This document shows positions 43,036 to 51,637 of a stretch of 64,000 bases of DNA, piece after piece. The notes under the pieces are model-generated. The model worked only from the letters and a program-made list of their open reading frames with translations, ran no database searches and was not told the origin of the DNA. The DNA is taken from the NCBI RefSeq assembly GCF_011752015.1, contig NZ_JAAIKA010000001.1, positions 558,001-622,000 of the forward strand. The letters run 5' to 3'. The position numbers and the translations under genes were made by a program. Source of the DNA: Canibacter zhoujuaniae. Its GTDB lineage: Bacteria; Actinomycetota; Actinomycetes; Actinomycetales; Microbacteriaceae. Positions within the stretch are counted from its first letter, which is position 1. Each line of letters starts with the position of its first letter.

Positions 43036-43914
43036 TTTTAGTAGACGGACAGCTGGTTTAATCGCTTCAAAAGTTTCAATACGATTGTGGATGACGCTTG
43101 TGCGGCGCTGCCCGAGCGACTGCTTTGCGGGCAGCATGCGCACCCCCTCAAGGGCACCGAAAGAGGCTTCGGTGCTTAAGGCAAAGGCGAGACCTGCTCT
43201 AACAAGGCCGTGAATCATCGTAATATCGTCAGTGCGCACAAGAGCGGTAGGGCTGTAACCCTGCGTTGAGCAGACGTGCCGCAGCACACGATCACTCGCT
43301 TCAGTGTCAGAGCGACTCATGATCCACGGCACATCCCGGATCTCGGCGAAGTCAATCTCAGTTGCTTCGGCGAGCGGGTGACACTCACCAACAGCAACCA
43401 TAAACGGCTCATTAATCAGCTCATCGATAAAGAATCGACTGCGATTTATCGGCAGCGGATCTGCGTCAAACTCGTAAATGAGTCCAAGATTAATTGTGCC
43501 GTCCTCCAGCATTGCGAGCACTTCGCTTGGCTCACCCTCAATTATCTCGATCTGCAGCTCGCGCAGTTTTTCTAATTCAACAATCAGCTTGGGAATCAGC
43601 TGTGCGCCGAGAGAGGGATACAACCCGATCGTCATAGTCGCACGCCCGTTTTCGGTGAGCTTGCGGATCTGCTGCGTTGCGCTGTTGAGGCGGGCGAGAA
43701 TACTGATTGCCTCACGCAGCATAATCTCACCGGCGGCAGTTACTGTAGTGCCCCGGGGAGTGCGGTTGACCAGCTCAGTGCCCAGCTCGGCCTCCAACGC
43801 TTCAATGTGATGCATTATCGTTGGCAGACCATAGCCGAGATCGTGAGCGGCGCCGCTCAGGCTTTTAGCTTCAGAGACAGCAATAAGCACACGAAGCTGC
43901 TGCAGGGTCAACAT
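43021..43914 (-). CDS. LysR family transcriptional regulator
   Basis: Regulator of 297 residues. The N-terminal winged helix LQQLRVLIAVSEAKSLSGAAHDLGYGLPTIMHHIEALEAELGTELVNRTPRGTTVTAAGE is typical, followed by a periplasmic-binding-protein-like effector domain (from about 90). It is divergent from the decarboxylase gene, the classical layout for a LysR gene and its target, and is followed closely by the amidase gene. The ATG is preceded by TATTCT and six bases, with no ribosome site. Confidence 0.93.
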   Translation of the reverse strand: MLTLQQLRVLIAVSEAKSLSGAAHDLGYGLPTIMHHIEALEAELGTELVNRTPRGTTVTAAGEIMLREAISILARLNSATQQIRKLTENGRATMTIGLYPSLGAQLIPKLIVELEKLRELQIEIIEGEPSEVLAMLEDGTINLGLIYEFDADPLPINRSRFFIDELINEPFMVAVGECHPLAEATEIDFAEIRDVPWIMSRSDTEASDRVLRHVCSTQGYSPTALVRTDDITMIHGLVRAGLAFALSTEASFGALEGVRMLPAKQSLGQRRTSVIHNRIETFEAIKPAVRLLKEIVS

Positions 43915-43920
43915 GCTCTA

Positions 43921-43926
43921 AGAATA
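43921..43926 (-). promoter_or_regulatory. -10 box TATTCT for LysR gene, probable leaderless start
   Basis: On the minus strand TATTCT is followed by TAGAGC and the ATG at 43914. The divergent decarboxylase gene has the similar GCTATTCATAG before its GTG. Confidence 0.6.
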
Positions 43927-43940
43927 GCAAGCCTCAAGCC

Positions 43941-43955
43941 ATATACACAGTATAT
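43941..43955. promoter_or_regulatory. ATATAC-ACA-GTATAT palindrome, probable LysR operator
   Basis: Perfect six-base arms with a three-base centre, containing a T-N11-A pattern, centred 34 bases from the LysR start and about 66 bases from the decarboxylase start. This is where LysR-type recognition sites lie in divergent promoters. Confidence 0.55.
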
Positions 43956-44013
43956 AAATACTTACAAAATACTGATATTGCGTATATTGATAAAGCTGTG
44001 CTATTCATAGTCT

Positions 44014-45522
44014 GTGAAACGAATTCTCTCCGCCGCGCAAACAACCGCACCCCACGCAGACGCGATCCGCCGCCTCGCCAGCCACCCCTGGCAGCGGCTG
44101 CACGTTCCTGGGCACTCCGGCAAAGCAGAAAACGCTCCCGGTGTCGCCTCCCTCGTTGGCGAGCACGCTCTGCAACTTGACTTCCCGATGCTCTTTAGCG
44201 GCATCGATCAAAACACTTGGATTCTCAACAACCCAGGCCGCAAAACCCCACTCCTAGAAGCGCAAGAACTTGCCGCTGAGCTCTGGGGTGCAAGCCGCGT
44301 GTGGTTTATTACGAACGGCGCTTCCGGCGGCAACCATATCGCCACAAACGTTGTGCGCGGTCTCGGCCGTGAGTTTATTGTGCAGCGCAGTGTGCACTCA
44401 AGCGTGATTGATGGCATAACTCACGTCGGGCTCACACCGCACTTCGTGTACGGCTCCGTTGATACCGGGCTCGGCGCTTCACACGGCGTGACACCCGAAC
44501 AGATCGAAACCGCGCTGCAAACACACCCCCAGGCAGCGGCGGTTTACCTCGTCAGCCCCTCATACTTTGGCGCGATCGCAGATATTGCGGCGATCGCCGA
44601 TATTGCCCACAGCCACAACGTACCTTTAATAGTTGATGAGGCTTGGGGCTCACACCTTGGCCTGCACCCTGAGCTACCGCTGAACGCTGTGCAGCTGGGG
44701 GCCGATCTTGTTATCTCCTCAACCCACAAGAGTGTAGGTTCGCTCACCCAGACAGGCATGATCCAGCTCGGACACGGCCCGCACGCGCAGGCGCTCGAAT
44801 CACTCGTAGATCGTGTTGTGCGATCCTACCAATCAACGAGCACTAGCGCGCTACTGCTTGCTTCACTGGATGAGGCCCGCCGCAACATCGCTGTGAACGG
44901 CGAAAAACAAATAGGCGCAGCACTCGCCGGGGCAGCTCGGATCCGCAAATATATAAAGGAGGATTGGCGCTTCCGTGACGCCACCCCTGATGTACAGGGC
45001 ATGCCAGATGCTTTCGCGTACGATCCGCTTAAAATCGCCATTGACACCCGCGGCGCAGGTATCACCGGAACTCAACTGCAGTATGAGCTGATCCGCGACC
45101 ACGCTATCTACTGTGAGCTAGCCACGCCGGCGGCACTCCTGCTGCTTATCGGAGCTGCATCTCCGCCAGATGTCGACCGCTTTATTAAAGCACTTGAGTC
45201 GCTCCCACCGAGCGATGAAGAACCCGAGCGCTTACTTGCGATGCCCGACAAACTCGAGAGCGTTATGCCGCTTGATGAGGCATTTTTCGCTCCCAATGAG
45301 CTCGTGAGTTGGGAAGAAGCAGCCGGTCGCATCTCAGCAGACTCGCTGGCCGCCTACCCTCCGGGTGTGCCAAACGTGCTCCCGGGCGAGCGGTTGACTC
45401 CGGAAGCGATCATGTATCTGCGAGGCACTGCGGCCGCCGAAAGCGGTTACGTGCGCGGCGCAAGCGACCCCGCACTCGACACCTTCCGGGTGGTGGCACA
45501 CGATCAAGAAATCCTCGGCTAG
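44014..45522 (+). CDS. Orn/Lys/Arg decarboxylase family protein (fold type I PLP)
   Basis: PLP decarboxylase of 502 residues, resembling the compact Bacillus SpeA/YaaO type rather than the large inducible enterobacterial enzymes. Landmarks: RLHVPGHSGK near 28-37, TNGASGGNH phosphate region near 100-108, PLP aspartate in IVDEAWGSH (Asp208), and Schiff-base Lys239 in STHKSVGSLTQTG. It would turn arginine, lysine or ornithine into agmatine, cadaverine or putrescine; sequence does not decide which. Start GTG 44014 has no ribosome site. An amino-acid permease gene follows, and a LysR gene diverges. Confidence 0.9.
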   Translation: MKRILSAAQTTAPHADAIRRLASHPWQRLHVPGHSGKAENAPGVASLVGEHALQLDFPMLFSGIDQNTWILNNPGRKTPLLEAQELAAELWGASRVWFITNGASGGNHIATNVVRGLGREFIVQRSVHSSVIDGITHVGLTPHFVYGSVDTGLGASHGVTPEQIETALQTHPQAAAVYLVSPSYFGAIADIAAIADIAHSHNVPLIVDEAWGSHLGLHPELPLNAVQLGADLVISSTHKSVGSLTQTGMIQLGHGPHAQALESLVDRVVRSYQSTSTSALLLASLDEARRNIAVNGEKQIGAALAGAARIRKYIKEDWRFRDATPDVQGMPDAFAYDPLKIAIDTRGAGITGTQLQYELIRDHAIYCELATPAALLLLIGAASPPDVDRFIKALESLPPSDEEPERLLAMPDKLESVMPLDEAFFAPNELVSWEEAAGRISADSLAAYPPGVPNVLPGERLTPEAIMYLRGTAAAESGYVRGASDPALDTFRVVAHDQEILG

Positions 45523-45570
45523 ACAGCTATTAAATAACACGTTAAAGAAGACGAAAACATAAGGAATTTT

Positions 45571-46992
45571 ATGTCAGAAACTCAACAAGCAGATCTGCAG
45601 CGCGGACTCAGTAATCGACATCTCCAACTCATCGCCATCGGCGGCGCTATCGGCACGGGCCTGTTTATGGGCTCAGGCCGTCTCGCCAGCGTCAGCGGCC
45701 CCGCGATCCTCTTTGTTTACATGGTGATTGGTTTCTTTGTATTCTTCATCATGCGAGCGCTCGGTGAGCTGCTTCTTAGCAATCTGAACTATCACACCTT
45801 CGGTGACATCGCGAAAGACCTGCTCGGCCCGTGGGCCGGCTTCTTTGTCAGCTGGACATACTGGCTTTCTTGGATCGTTGCGTGTATCGCCGATATTGTC
45901 GCCATCGTCGGTTATGTGCAGTACTTCAACGAAAATATTCCATTCTGGATCCCAGCCGTTATCGCCGCAACTCTCCTCCTGCTACTCAATCTGCAGCCGG
46001 TGAAGTGGTTCGGCGAAACTGAATTCTGGTTTGCGCTCATTAAGATTGTCGCAATTCTTAGCCTTATCGCTGTTGGTATTTATCTCATCGCAACCGGCTT
46101 CACAAGCCCGAGCGGCACCCAGGCGTCTGTGCGCAACCTCTGGGAGCACGGTGGCCTGTTCCCAACCGGCCTGCACGGCTTCCTCTTAGGCTTCCAGATG
46201 GGTATCTTTGGCTTCATCGGCGTCGAGCTGGTTGGCACTGCTTCTGCTGAGACAAAGAACCCGCACAAGACTCTGCCGAAGGCCGTAAACTCAATCGTTA
46301 TGCGCATCACGATTTTCTATATCGGCGCTCTCGCAGTGATCCTTTCTATCACCCCTTGGAACGAACTTTCTGGCGATAAAAGCCCCTTCGTGCTGACTCT
46401 GTCACTTGCAGGCTTCGGTCTCGCCGCCGCCGCAATCAACCTCGTAGTGCTAACTTCTGCCGCCTCAAGCGCAAACTCAGGTCTCTACTCAGGCACCCGC
46501 ATGCTCTTTGGCCTGTCACGTGACGGACACGCACCAGCGATTTTCTCAAAGGTTTCAAAGAACAACATCCCGCAGAGCGCCGCAATTTTCTCCGGTCTGC
46601 TGGTGTTCTTGAGCATCCCACTGATGGCAATCGGCGGCACTGTGATGGAAGCATTCACAATGATTTCAACAGTGTCTTCGACCTTCATCCTCTTCACCTG
46701 GGGTTCAATCGTCTGCAGCTACATCGCGTATCGTATGAAGCACCCTGAGCGGCACGAGAAATCTGATTTTAAGATGCCGCTTGGCAAGGTCATGCCGTGG
46801 CTGATTCTAGTATTCTTCGTCTTCATCTACTTCACGCTGCTGCTCAGTGACGCCACCCGCGTGCCAGCCCTGATTGCGCCGCTCTGGTTTGTGATTCTCA
46901 CCGGCCTGTGGCTGTGGCGTAAGAGCGTCCTGACTAAAGCGGGACGCCCACTGACCCGCTCAGTACCGGTGGTAACCGAAGACGAGCGGTAA
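45571..46992 (+). CDS. amino acid permease (APC superfamily, AAT family)
   Basis: Membrane transporter of 473 residues with 12 predicted helices. The N-terminus LQRGLSNRHLQLIAIGGAIGTGLFMGSG is the AAT-family signature, and RALGELLLSN and the GFQMGIFGFIGVELVGTASAET motif are conserved. The subgroup includes CycA, AnsP and aromatic or basic amino-acid permeases. AAGGAATTTT precedes ATG 45571. It lies 48 bases after the decarboxylase gene and probably brings in its substrate, or another amino acid feeding the local catabolic genes. Confidence 0.93.
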   Translation: MSETQQADLQRGLSNRHLQLIAIGGAIGTGLFMGSGRLASVSGPAILFVYMVIGFFVFFIMRALGELLLSNLNYHTFGDIAKDLLGPWAGFFVSWTYWLSWIVACIADIVAIVGYVQYFNENIPFWIPAVIAATLLLLLNLQPVKWFGETEFWFALIKIVAILSLIAVGIYLIATGFTSPSGTQASVRNLWEHGGLFPTGLHGFLLGFQMGIFGFIGVELVGTASAETKNPHKTLPKAVNSIVMRITIFYIGALAVILSITPWNELSGDKSPFVLTLSLAGFGLAAAAINLVVLTSAASSANSGLYSGTRMLFGLSRDGHAPAIFSKVSKNNIPQSAAIFSGLLVFLSIPLMAIGGTVMEAFTMISTVSSTFILFTWGSIVCSYIAYRMKHPERHEKSDFKMPLGKVMPWLILVFFVFIYFTLLLSDATRVPALIAPLWFVILTGLWLWRKSVLTKAGRPLTRSVPVVTEDER

Positions 46993-47015
46993 TGAAGATG
47001 GTAAAGCAGAGCCGA

Positions 47016-47021
47016 TAGGCT
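47016..47021 (+). promoter_or_regulatory. -10 box TAGGCT, probable leaderless start of ABC-F gene
   Basis: TAGGCT is followed by six bases and the ATG at 47028; no ribosome site. Confidence 0.6.
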
Positions 47022-47027
47022 GGCTTT

Positions 47028-48848
47028 ATGGCGCATCTTCTTGGAGCTGAAAATATCACCCTCGAATACCCAACTAGACGGGTATTCGAGGGTGTAACTC
47101 TCGGTATCGCAGAGGGTGATCGGATCGGCATCGTCGGCCGCAACGGTGATGGTAAAACCTCACTTTTAGCAATGCTTACTGGCGAGCTTCAACCCAGTTC
47201 AGGGCGGGTAACCAAACGCGGCGGTGTTAGATTCGGGGTGCTGTCACAAACAGATCAGCTCACTGAACACGCAACGGTTGCAGAAAACATTGTTGGCGAC
47301 CGACCAGAGTATGAGTGGGCGGGCGATGCCCGCGTGCGCGATATTATTTCTGGACTCGTGAGCGATCTAGACTGGCAAGGCTCGGTCGCAAACCTCTCGG
47401 GTGGGCAGCGCCGTCGCGTCGCATTAGCGGCCCTGCTGGTTGGCGAGTGGGACATTCTTGCGCTCGACGAACCCACAAACCATCTCGATGTTGAGGGCAT
47501 TGCATGGCTCGCAGAGCACCTAAAAAATCGCTGGCCGCGCTCGCAAGGCGCCCTGCTTGTTATCACCCACGATAGATGGTTTCTTGATGAGGTGTGCAAC
47601 ACCACATGGGAAGTGCACGACGGCTTCGTTGAGCCTTTTGAAGGCGGTTACGCCGCTTATGTGCTGCAGCGCGTCGAACGCAACCGGATCGCGGCTGCGA
47701 CTGAACAAAAACGGCAAAATTTGTTGCGCAAAGAGTTAGCCTGGCTGCGGCGCGGCGCCCCTGCGCGCACCTCAAAGCCAAAATTTCGGATCGATGCGGC
47801 TAACGCTCTAATCGCTGATGTGCCGCCGCTCAGAGACACAGTGCAGCTACAGAAAATGGCTGTGGCGCGTCTCGGTAAAGACGTTGTGCGTCTAACGGAT
47901 GCGGGAGTGAGCTTTGGCCCTGAACGTCAAATTTTGCGCGACATCACCTGGAATATCGCACCCGGTGAACGCACCGGCATTTTAGGGCCGAATGGCGCCG
48001 GTAAATCAACTCTGCTATCGCTAATTTCTGGCACTCTTAAGCCCACCACTGGCAGAGTGAAGCACGGCAAAACTGTAAATATCGGCATTTTAGATCAGCG
48101 TTTTAGTCAGCTCGCCGAAATCGGGAACGATAGAGTGCGCGAAGTGCTGGCCAGATACAAAACAGTGTTCGAGGTTGACGGAAAAGAGCTGACACCGTCA
48201 CAGCTGCTCGAAAGATTGGGCTTTCGCAGAGAGCAGCTCTCAACCCCAGTGGCCAGTCTCTCGGGTGGGCAAAAACGGCGGCTGCAGCTTTTACTGATTC
48301 TGCTGGAGCAACCAAACGTTTTAATTTTGGACGAGCCAACCAATGATGTCGATGCTGACATGCTCGCTGCGATGGAGGATCTGCTCGACTCGTGGCCGGG
48401 CACCCTGCTCGTTGTGAGCCACGACCGATATCTGCTTGAGCGGGTCACCGATCAACAGTACGCAATTCTTGACGGCCGGCTGCGTCACCTCCCCGGCGGA
48501 GTCGACGAATATCTGCGGCTGCGCGCCAGCGAAACAACCGCCGCAGGATTAGAAAACGTCTCTTCTAAACAGACAAAATCTGCTTCTCAAGCACCGAGCA
48601 CCACCGCTAATGCCTCCAAAAAACTCTCAGGTGCTCAGCTGCGCGCAGCTGAAAAAGAGCTTGCTGCGTTGGAGCGCAAAATTTCAAAGCTTGAAACCGC
48701 AGTTGCCGCTCTGCACCAAAAATTGGCAGCCCACGACCAGACAGACTTCATTGGGCTTGCTGAGATTACCTCTGAACTAACCGAGGTGCAAAACGAGATC
48801 AGCGCTGCAGAAGAGCGCTGGCTAGAACTTAGCGAGGCCGTCGGATAG
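47028..48848 (+). CDS. ABC-F family ATP-binding protein
   Basis: Soluble protein of 606 residues with two ABC domains and no membrane part. First domain: Walker A GRNGDGKTS, signature LSGGQRRRVALA, Walker B ILALDEPTNHLD. Second: GPNGAGKST, LSGGQKRRLQLL, LILDEPTNDVD. The inter-domain linker (about 210-265) and a C-terminal coiled coil (about 530-606, GAQLRAAEKELAALERKISKLE) are those of ribosome-acting ABC-F proteins. A role in translation, such as rescue at difficult sequences or antibiotic protection, is expected from the family; the subtype is close to the actinobacterial Ettα/Uup-like group. A 15-bp perfect hairpin lies within its first codons. Confidence 0.93.
   Translation: MAHLLGAENITLEYPTRRVFEGVTLGIAEGDRIGIVGRNGDGKTSLLAMLTGELQPSSGRVTKRGGVRFGVLSQTDQLTEHATVAENIVGDRPEYEWAGDARVRDIISGLVSDLDWQGSVANLSGGQRRRVALAALLVGEWDILALDEPTNHLDVEGIAWLAEHLKNRWPRSQGALLVITHDRWFLDEVCNTTWEVHDGFVEPFEGGYAAYVLQRVERNRIAAATEQKRQNLLRKELAWLRRGAPARTSKPKFRIDAANALIADVPPLRDTVQLQKMAVARLGKDVVRLTDAGVSFGPERQILRDITWNIAPGERTGILGPNGAGKSTLLSLISGTLKPTTGRVKHGKTVNIGILDQRFSQLAEIGNDRVREVLARYKTVFEVDGKELTPSQLLERLGFRREQLSTPVASLSGGQKRRLQLLLILLEQPNVLILDEPTNDVDADMLAAMEDLLDSWPGTLLVVSHDRYLLERVTDQQYAILDGRLRHLPGGVDEYLRLRASETTAAGLENVSSKQTKSASQAPSTTANASKKLSGAQLRAAEKELAALERKISKLETAVAALHQKLAAHDQTDFIGLAEITSELTEVQNEISAAEERWLELSEAVG
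47057..47094 (+). repeat. 15-bp perfect inverted repeat inside the 5' coding region of the ABC-F gene
   Basis: CACCCTCGAATACCC at 47057-47071 and its exact complement at 47080-47094 enclose the 8-nt loop AACTAGAC. It covers codons 10 to 23 and lies 64-102 bases after the permease stop. No T-run follows. Confidence 0.95.
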
Positions 48849-48919
48849 CTAGCTTGCTCAGACTAAACCAGAATTTCTGCCGAATAAAACTGCCTGTGAC
48901 CGGCGTCTGTAAAATTATT

Positions 48920-48978
48920 GAAAACTTTTTGCAACAACCACTATCCGAAACTTAAAAACAGGCCTACTGTGAAACTTA
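48920..48978. promoter_or_regulatory. three GAAA(A)CTT repeats upstream of the metal transporter operon
   Basis: GAAAACTT at 48920, GAAACTTA at 48947 and GAAACTTA at 48971, 27 and 24 bases apart. The last overlaps the start region. They may be direct-repeat binding sites for a metal-responsive regulator; no classical DtxR, MntR or Zur box is recognised. Confidence 0.35.
48965..48970 (+). promoter_or_regulatory. -10 box TACTGT, probable leaderless start of metal transporter operon
   Basis: TACTGT followed by seven bases and the ATG at 48978. Confidence 0.5.
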
Positions 48979-49955
48979 TGAGACTTCACACCGCACCACT
49001 AAAAAATATGACACGCGCACGTCTGCTCGCAGTATGTGCCCTAGCGGGCGCTCTGTTTTTGAGCGCTTGCGCAACAGCAACTACACAAGCACAGCATGAG
49101 CATCTGAAAATATTCGCAACGACCGGATACCTTGCAGACGCGGTCAGCAACATTGCGCCGGAGGCTGAAGTCATAACTATGGTTGGCCCCGGCGGCGATC
49201 CGCACACCTACCAACCAACAACCAAAGACATCGAAAATATGCGTGACGCAGATCTGGTGCTGTGGAACGGTCTACACCTAGAAGCGCAGATGGTGCGGCA
49301 GTTAGAGAGTCTCGGCGACTCACAGTTTGCGGTGGGAGAAGCTCTGTTAGAAGAGGGAAACACAACGCTTATCCCAGTCGAGTCGACAGGCTCTGAGCAG
49401 GCGAAAAAAGCTCCCGAGGTTTACGATCCGCATATCTGGAACGATCCCGAACTGTGGCAGCTCGTAGTTACCGCAATCGCCGATAAATTAGCTCAGGTTG
49501 ATGAGACAAACGCAGACACCTACCGCACCCACGCCGCAGACTACAACGCTGAAATAGCAACCGCTCACGCTGAGGCCAGCACGCTTCTGGCAGCGGTTCC
49601 AGAGCCGCGAATCTTGGTTACCGGACACGATGCATTCAACTATTTTGGGCGCACCTATAACCTCGATGTGCGCGCAACAGACTTTATTTCAACCGAGGCA
49701 AGCCTAAGCGCAACCGCGATTGATGAGCTTGCAGAACTAATCGCAAAAAATAAGATTCCACAAATTTTCCACGATAATCAGGCAAACCCGCAGGCGATTA
49801 AGAGCCTGGCGGAAGCGGTGAAATCCAAAGGTTGGCGCGTTGTAATTGCGCGCGATGAGCTGTTCGCAGACACCCTGGGTGCAGCACCTGAAGTTGATAG
49901 CTACACAGAAGTGCTGTTGCACAATGCACGAGCGATAGCAACGGCATTAAGCTAG
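48978..49955 (+). CDS. metal ABC transporter substrate-binding lipoprotein (Mn/Fe type)
   Basis: Cluster A-I solute-binding protein of 325 residues, exported and lipid-anchored. The signal peptide ends in the lipobox LSAC with Cys31. Metal ligands of the PsaA type are visible: His76 in GGDPHTYQP, His152 in YDPHIWND, a Glu in STEASLS and an Asp in HDNQANP. There is no His-rich loop as in ZnuA, which favours manganese or iron over zinc. ATG 48978 is preferred because a TACTGT box fits a leaderless start; ATG 49008 is possible. First gene of a four-gene operon with ATPase and two permeases. Confidence 0.92.
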   Translation: MRLHTAPLKNMTRARLLAVCALAGALFLSACATATTQAQHEHLKIFATTGYLADAVSNIAPEAEVITMVGPGGDPHTYQPTTKDIENMRDADLVLWNGLHLEAQMVRQLESLGDSQFAVGEALLEEGNTTLIPVESTGSEQAKKAPEVYDPHIWNDPELWQLVVTAIADKLAQVDETNADTYRTHAADYNAEIATAHAEASTLLAAVPEPRILVTGHDAFNYFGRTYNLDVRATDFISTEASLSATAIDELAELIAKNKIPQIFHDNQANPQAIKSLAEAVKSKGWRVVIARDELFADTLGAAPEVDSYTEVLLHNARAIATALS

Positions 49956-49959
49956 AAAG

Positions 49960-50766
49960 ATGAGCACTGCCCCACTCACTATCGAAAATTTGTCAGTTAG
50001 CTATGGCAGTAATCATGCGCTCCAAAAAGCAAATTTAACAGTTCCCGCAGGCTCCATGACGGGGGTGCTCGGCCCCAACGGAGCCGGTAAATCGACGCTC
50101 TTAAAAGCAGCACTTGGTCTGCAAAAACCATCGCGTGGCAGGGCACTGTTTTTCGGGGCACCGCTGCGCAGGGCACCGTGGCGCGTCGGGTATGTGCCGC
50201 AGCTTAAAAGCGTCGACTGGGATTTTCCTGCAACGGCAAAAGATGTTGTGGAAATGGGCACGTTCGGTGTTCCGCATCTAAAAAAACGGGCGGATCGAGC
50301 GGCCGCACTCGAGAATGCGCTATGGCGCACCGCAATTGGAAAAATCCAGGATAAACCGATCGGAAAGCTCTCTGGTGGGCAACGGCAGCGGGTGTTTGTC
50401 GCCCGCGCGCTAGTTGCAAAACCCGAGCTGCTGCTGCTTGACGAGCCTTTCACAGGGGTTGATGCACCGAGCGAGCGCTTTATTATGCGAGCGCTTAGAG
50501 AGTTTCAAGAGTCTGGCACGACGGTTTTAATTGTGCATCACGATCTGCACACCGCACCAAAATACTTCAGCCATGTCGCGCTTATGAATAAAACAGTGCA
50601 GCACTTCGGGCCCACAGCAGAAATTTTGACGCCGGCTAACATTGCAGAAACCTTTGAAATTCCTTTCTCAGCAGAGCTTGCCGCCGGTGTTTCAACCGCG
50701 ACGGGCGCTATCCGGATTATTGCATCTGGTGATACAAACATTCTGAATCACGATGACGCTCATTGA
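49960..50766 (+). CDS. metal ABC transporter ATP-binding protein
   Basis: ATPase of the Mn/Fe importer, 268 residues. Walker A GPNGAGKST, signature LSGGQRQRVFVARAL, Walker B LLLLDEPFTGVD and switch His in IVHHDL. It has the usual MntB/SitB-like insertion (VGYVPQLKSVDWDFPATAKDVVEMG). It starts four bases after the binding-protein stop and overlaps the next gene by 14 bases. Cytoplasmic; works with the two permeases below. Confidence 0.95.
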   Translation: MSTAPLTIENLSVSYGSNHALQKANLTVPAGSMTGVLGPNGAGKSTLLKAALGLQKPSRGRALFFGAPLRRAPWRVGYVPQLKSVDWDFPATAKDVVEMGTFGVPHLKKRADRAAALENALWRTAIGKIQDKPIGKLSGGQRQRVFVARALVAKPELLLLDEPFTGVDAPSERFIMRALREFQESGTTVLIVHHDLHTAPKYFSHVALMNKTVQHFGPTAEILTPANIAETFEIPFSAELAAGVSTATGAIRIIASGDTNILNHDDAH

Positions 50767-51637
50767 GTTCTTAACGAATCACACCTACCTCACTGTTGTG
50801 ATAGGTGTTGCGCTTGCTGCTGCATCAAGCGCGGCGGTTGGCACTCTGATTTACCTGCGACGGCAAGCTCCGCTCGGTGACGTAGTCGCCCATTCCGCAC
50901 TTCCAGGCACCCTCATCGCCTTTATTATCGGATCCTCCCTTGTCACTGATGCCAGGTCGCTGCCGCTACTGACCGCCGGTGCACTGATTACCGGCCTGTT
51001 AGGCGCATATTTAGGGCACCGCATCGCAAAACTCACCCCCATCACAGAAACCACGGCAATGGCACTCATAGCAACTGTTATGTTTGCGGGGGGCATGCTG
51101 CTGTTGGGCTATATCCAGCAGGGAAATTTTGCGCAGAAGGGCGGCATCACCTCCTATCTTTTCGGCTCTGCTGGGCAGTTAACACAGGCTGACATCATTC
51201 TCAGCGCCGTTATCGCCGCGCTACTCTTTGGCACACTCGCTATAAACTGGCGCGCCTTCCAGCTAACAACCTTTGACAGACAGTTCAGTGCCACACGTGG
51301 CATCAAACTAGCCACCTACGATCAGCTACTGTTTTTACTGCTCGCAGCAGCAACCGTTGCCGGTATGCGCGCGGTCGGTCTGCTCCTTATTATTGGTTTT
51401 ACTGTGATCGCTCCAGCTGCTGCCAGACAGTGGTGTAAAACTCTGCGCAGCACAACCGTCACTGCTGTTGCGTTCGCCTGCGGCGCCGCTCTTTTCGGCA
51501 GCTATCTTTCTATCGCCGTTTTCGCGCTACCCACCGGCCCCCTAGTGGTTTTGCTGCTCACTCTAATTTTCTTGTTTTCGATCGCTTTTGCGCCGCAGCG
51601 CGGTCTTATCGCTAAAGCTCTTCGAGGTCGCTTATGA
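50753..51637 (+). CDS. metal ABC transporter permease (first of two)
   Basis: ABC-3 family membrane protein of 294 residues with about eight to nine helices. The family motif LGDVVAHSALPGTLIAF (His-containing, between helices) and the coupling segment with AVGLLLIIGFTVIAPAAAR are present. It overlaps the ATPase gene by 14 bases and the second permease by four (ATGA). Two different permeases in the operon match TroCD/SitCD/YfeCD systems for Mn and Fe, whereas ZnuB zinc systems use one. Confidence 0.94.
   Translation: MTLIEFLTNHTYLTVVIGVALAAASSAAVGTLIYLRRQAPLGDVVAHSALPGTLIAFIIGSSLVTDARSLPLLTAGALITGLLGAYLGHRIAKLTPITETTAMALIATVMFAGGMLLLGYIQQGNFAQKGGITSYLFGSAGQLTQADIILSAVIAALLFGTLAINWRAFQLTTFDRQFSATRGIKLATYDQLLFLLLAAATVAGMRAVGLLLIIGFTVIAPAAARQWCKTLRSTTVTAVAFACGAALFGSYLSIAVFALPTGPLVVLLLTLIFLFSIAFAPQRGLIAKALRGRL

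Noticed and set aside
40549-46992. Recent horizontal acquisition of the MarR-amidase-LysR-decarboxylase-permease segment
   Set aside because: Base composition and codon use look like the surroundings, and no integrase, repeat or tRNA-disrupting junction marks an insertion; tRNA-Gln at its edge is intact and linked to glmU as usual.
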